A DNA stretch of 6,469 bases from Flavobacteriaceae bacterium (GTDB taxonomy: Bacteria; Bacteroidota; Bacteroidia; Flavobacteriales; Flavobacteriaceae). Under the pieces are notes generated by a model. It saw only the letters and a program-made list of their open reading frames with translations. It was not told the origin of the DNA and ran no database searches. Shown piece by piece: positions 5,377 through 6,469 of this stretch (its first letter is position 1; each line of letters starts with the position of its first letter). Where the stretch lies: NCBI GenBank assembly GCA_018662905.1, contig JABJFE010000012.1, positions 1 to 6,469 of the forward strand, given 5' to 3'. The translations under genes were made by a program, and so were the position numbers.

Positions 5377-6318
5377 ATGCCTTTACTGTTTTTTAAATGG
5401 TTTAAAAAAATCTTTCCACCTTCACTAGGAATTTTATTAATTTACTACTCTTACATAAATACAACTCCCCTAGAAAGAATAGAAATTTATTCATCTATGA
5501 AATCTGCAGATTACAAATTTGTTTTATTGTCAATTTGTCTTGGTATACTAAGTCATCTTTCAAGATCTATTAGATGGCAATCAATGTTAAGGCCTTTAGG
5601 TTACAAAATCAAAATTTCAAATTCAATCATGTCGGTTTTGATCGCATTTCTATCAAATTTAGGGATGCCACGATCAGGTGAATTCTTAAGAGCAAGTTCA
5701 TTATCTTATTATGAGAAAATACCTTTTGAAAAAAGTTTTGGAACTATTGTCACTGAGAGAATTATAGATGTGATCATTTTAATTGGATTACTGCTGTGTG
5801 GAGTTATGATTTCTTCAAAAATAGGAATACCAAAACTCTCAATTAGCAATGAACTAATTTTATCCATAATTTCCTTAATAACTTTATTATCAATAGTTTA
5901 TTATTTGATTTCAAAAACAAATTTTAAAAATAAATTTAAAATTTTCATTAGTGGATTAAAAAAAGGTGTTCTTTCTGTTTCAAAAATTAATAACAAACCG
6001 TTATTTATTTTTCACTCATTATTTATTTGGATCTGCTATTTTTTAATGTTTTATGTTGTCAAATTTAGTTTGCCTGAAACTTTTGATTTAGGATTTGAGC
6101 CTTTATTTATAGCATTCTTAGCAGGAGCGATGGCAATGGCTTTAACTAATGGAGGAATTGGTGTATATCCATTAGCAATTGCTGCAGTAATAAGTCAGTA
6201 TGAAATTTCTTATGAAAGTGCTTTAGCTTTAGGCTGGATTGTTTGGACTTCCCAAACATTAATGATTATAACTTTTGGCTCCTTATCTTTTGTTTTTTTA
6301 CCTATATTAAACAAATAA
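5377..6318 (+). CDS. Flippase-like integral membrane protein (LPG_synthase_TM / UPF0104 family)
   Basis: A 313-residue polytopic inner-membrane protein of the family whose best-known member is the membrane half of lysylphosphatidylglycerol synthase MprF. Hydrophobic segments lie at about residues 13-27, 47-60, 83-97, 130-147, 160-178, 209-230, 242-275 (probably two helices) and 283-310. Family signatures are the MPRSGEFLRAS motif (97-107), VTERIID (125-131) and the TNGGIGVYP loop (257-265). The soluble aminoacyl-transferase domain of MprF is absent, so it cannot be called a lysyl-PG synthase; transport or flipping of a lipid is the usual guess and the substrate is unknown. The frame can be extended two codons to a TTG at 5371 inside panD, but the ATG at 5377, 2 bases after the panD stop, is the better start. 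The spacing implies co-transcription and probable translational coupling with panD. Confidence 0.9.
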   Translation: MPLLFFKWFKKIFPPSLGILLIYYSYINTTPLERIEIYSSMKSADYKFVLLSICLGILSHLSRSIRWQSMLRPLGYKIKISNSIMSVLIAFLSNLGMPRSGEFLRASSLSYYEKIPFEKSFGTIVTERIIDVIILIGLLLCGVMISSKIGIPKLSISNELILSIISLITLLSIVYYLISKTNFKNKFKIFISGLKKGVLSVSKINNKPLFIFHSLFIWICYFLMFYVVKFSLPETFDLGFEPLFIAFLAGAMAMALTNGGIGVYPLAIAAVISQYEISYESALALGWIVWTSQTLMIITFGSLSFVFLPILNK

Positions 6319-6329
6319 TTTAATAATTA

Positions 6330-6469
6330 ATGGCTGTATTAAAAACTTCTTATTGTTGTCAAAACTGCGGCGCTAAACATTCTAAATGGCTTGGTCAGTG
6401 CAGTTCATGTAAAGAATGGAATACATTAGTTGAAGAAGTTATCAAAAAATCTTCTAAGGTTGATTTAGG
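6330..6469 (+). CDS. radA: DNA repair protein RadA, N-terminal part (3' end outside window)
   Basis: The first 46 codons of RadA (Sms), a RecA-like ATPase and DnaB-type helicase that promotes branch migration in recombinational repair. The N-terminal C4 zinc finger is intact: C10-x2-C13 and C24-x2-C27 in the pattern CQNCG, KWLGQC, SSCKEWNT. The KWxGxC and WNT residues are hallmarks of the family. The Walker A, KNRFG and Lon-like parts lie beyond the window. The ATG at 6330 is 11 A/T bases after the flippase-like stop codon, with no promoter motif or terminator between, so it is likely the next gene of the panC-panD operon. The reading frame is open to the window end. Confidence 0.95.
   Translation, partial: MAVLKTSYCCQNCGAKHSKWLGQCSSCKEWNTLVEEVIKKSSKVDL

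Noticed and set aside
5371..5379. TTG at 5371 as the start of the flippase-like gene
   Set aside because: It would add only two residues and overlap panD. The ATG at 5377 directly after the panD stop is a normal start, and the downstream protein begins in the usual way.

Overview
The window reads as a densely packed chromosomal segment of a low-GC member of the Bacteroidota, most likely a marine-type Flavobacteriaceae. Four things point there. The RpoN, PanC, PanD and RadA sequences look flavobacterial. There is a DUF4270 lipoprotein next to a short glycogen-synthase-like protein, a pairing I know from Flavobacteriia. Promoter-like TAnnTTTG motifs are present, and Shine-Dalgarno sequences are mostly absent. 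All genes share the same strong A/T bias, and I see no insertion sequence, tRNA, rRNA, CRISPR array or phage gene. Family calls come from recognising motifs by eye, not from a database search.

Layout. (1) 1-1451, plus strand: the C-terminal part of rpoN (sigma-54), whose stop codon overlaps the start of a family-2 glycosyltransferase (TAATG). (2) 1441-4060, minus strand: a two-gene unit of a truncated, degenerate GT5 glycogen-synthase-like protein followed after 4 bases by a DUF4270 lipoprotein that starts with TTG. Its 3' end overlaps the glycosyltransferase convergently by 11 bp. (3) 4061-4164: the only real intergenic region, a divergent promoter region. (4) 4165-6469, plus strand: panC, panD, a flippase-like membrane protein (LPG_synthase_TM family) and the start of radA, with gaps of 13, 2 and 11 bases.

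How the genes relate. PanD makes beta-alanine from aspartate and PanC joins it to pantoate, so the pair supplies the last steps to pantothenate and coenzyme A. The flippase-like gene and radA look like operon passengers. The GT5-like protein and DUF4270 lipoprotein form their own unit of unknown function. The rpoN-glycosyltransferase overlap suggests translational coupling, not a shared pathway.

Most of the content is ordinary core genome. The points most worth a second look are the GT5-like protein, which keeps the fold signature but has lost the nucleotide-sugar and acceptor motifs; the Asp-rich calcium-binding-type insertion in the DUF4270 lipoprotein; and a well-formed promoter at the end of panC placed so that panD mRNA would be nearly leaderless. 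I found no clear sign of a wholly new multi-gene system.
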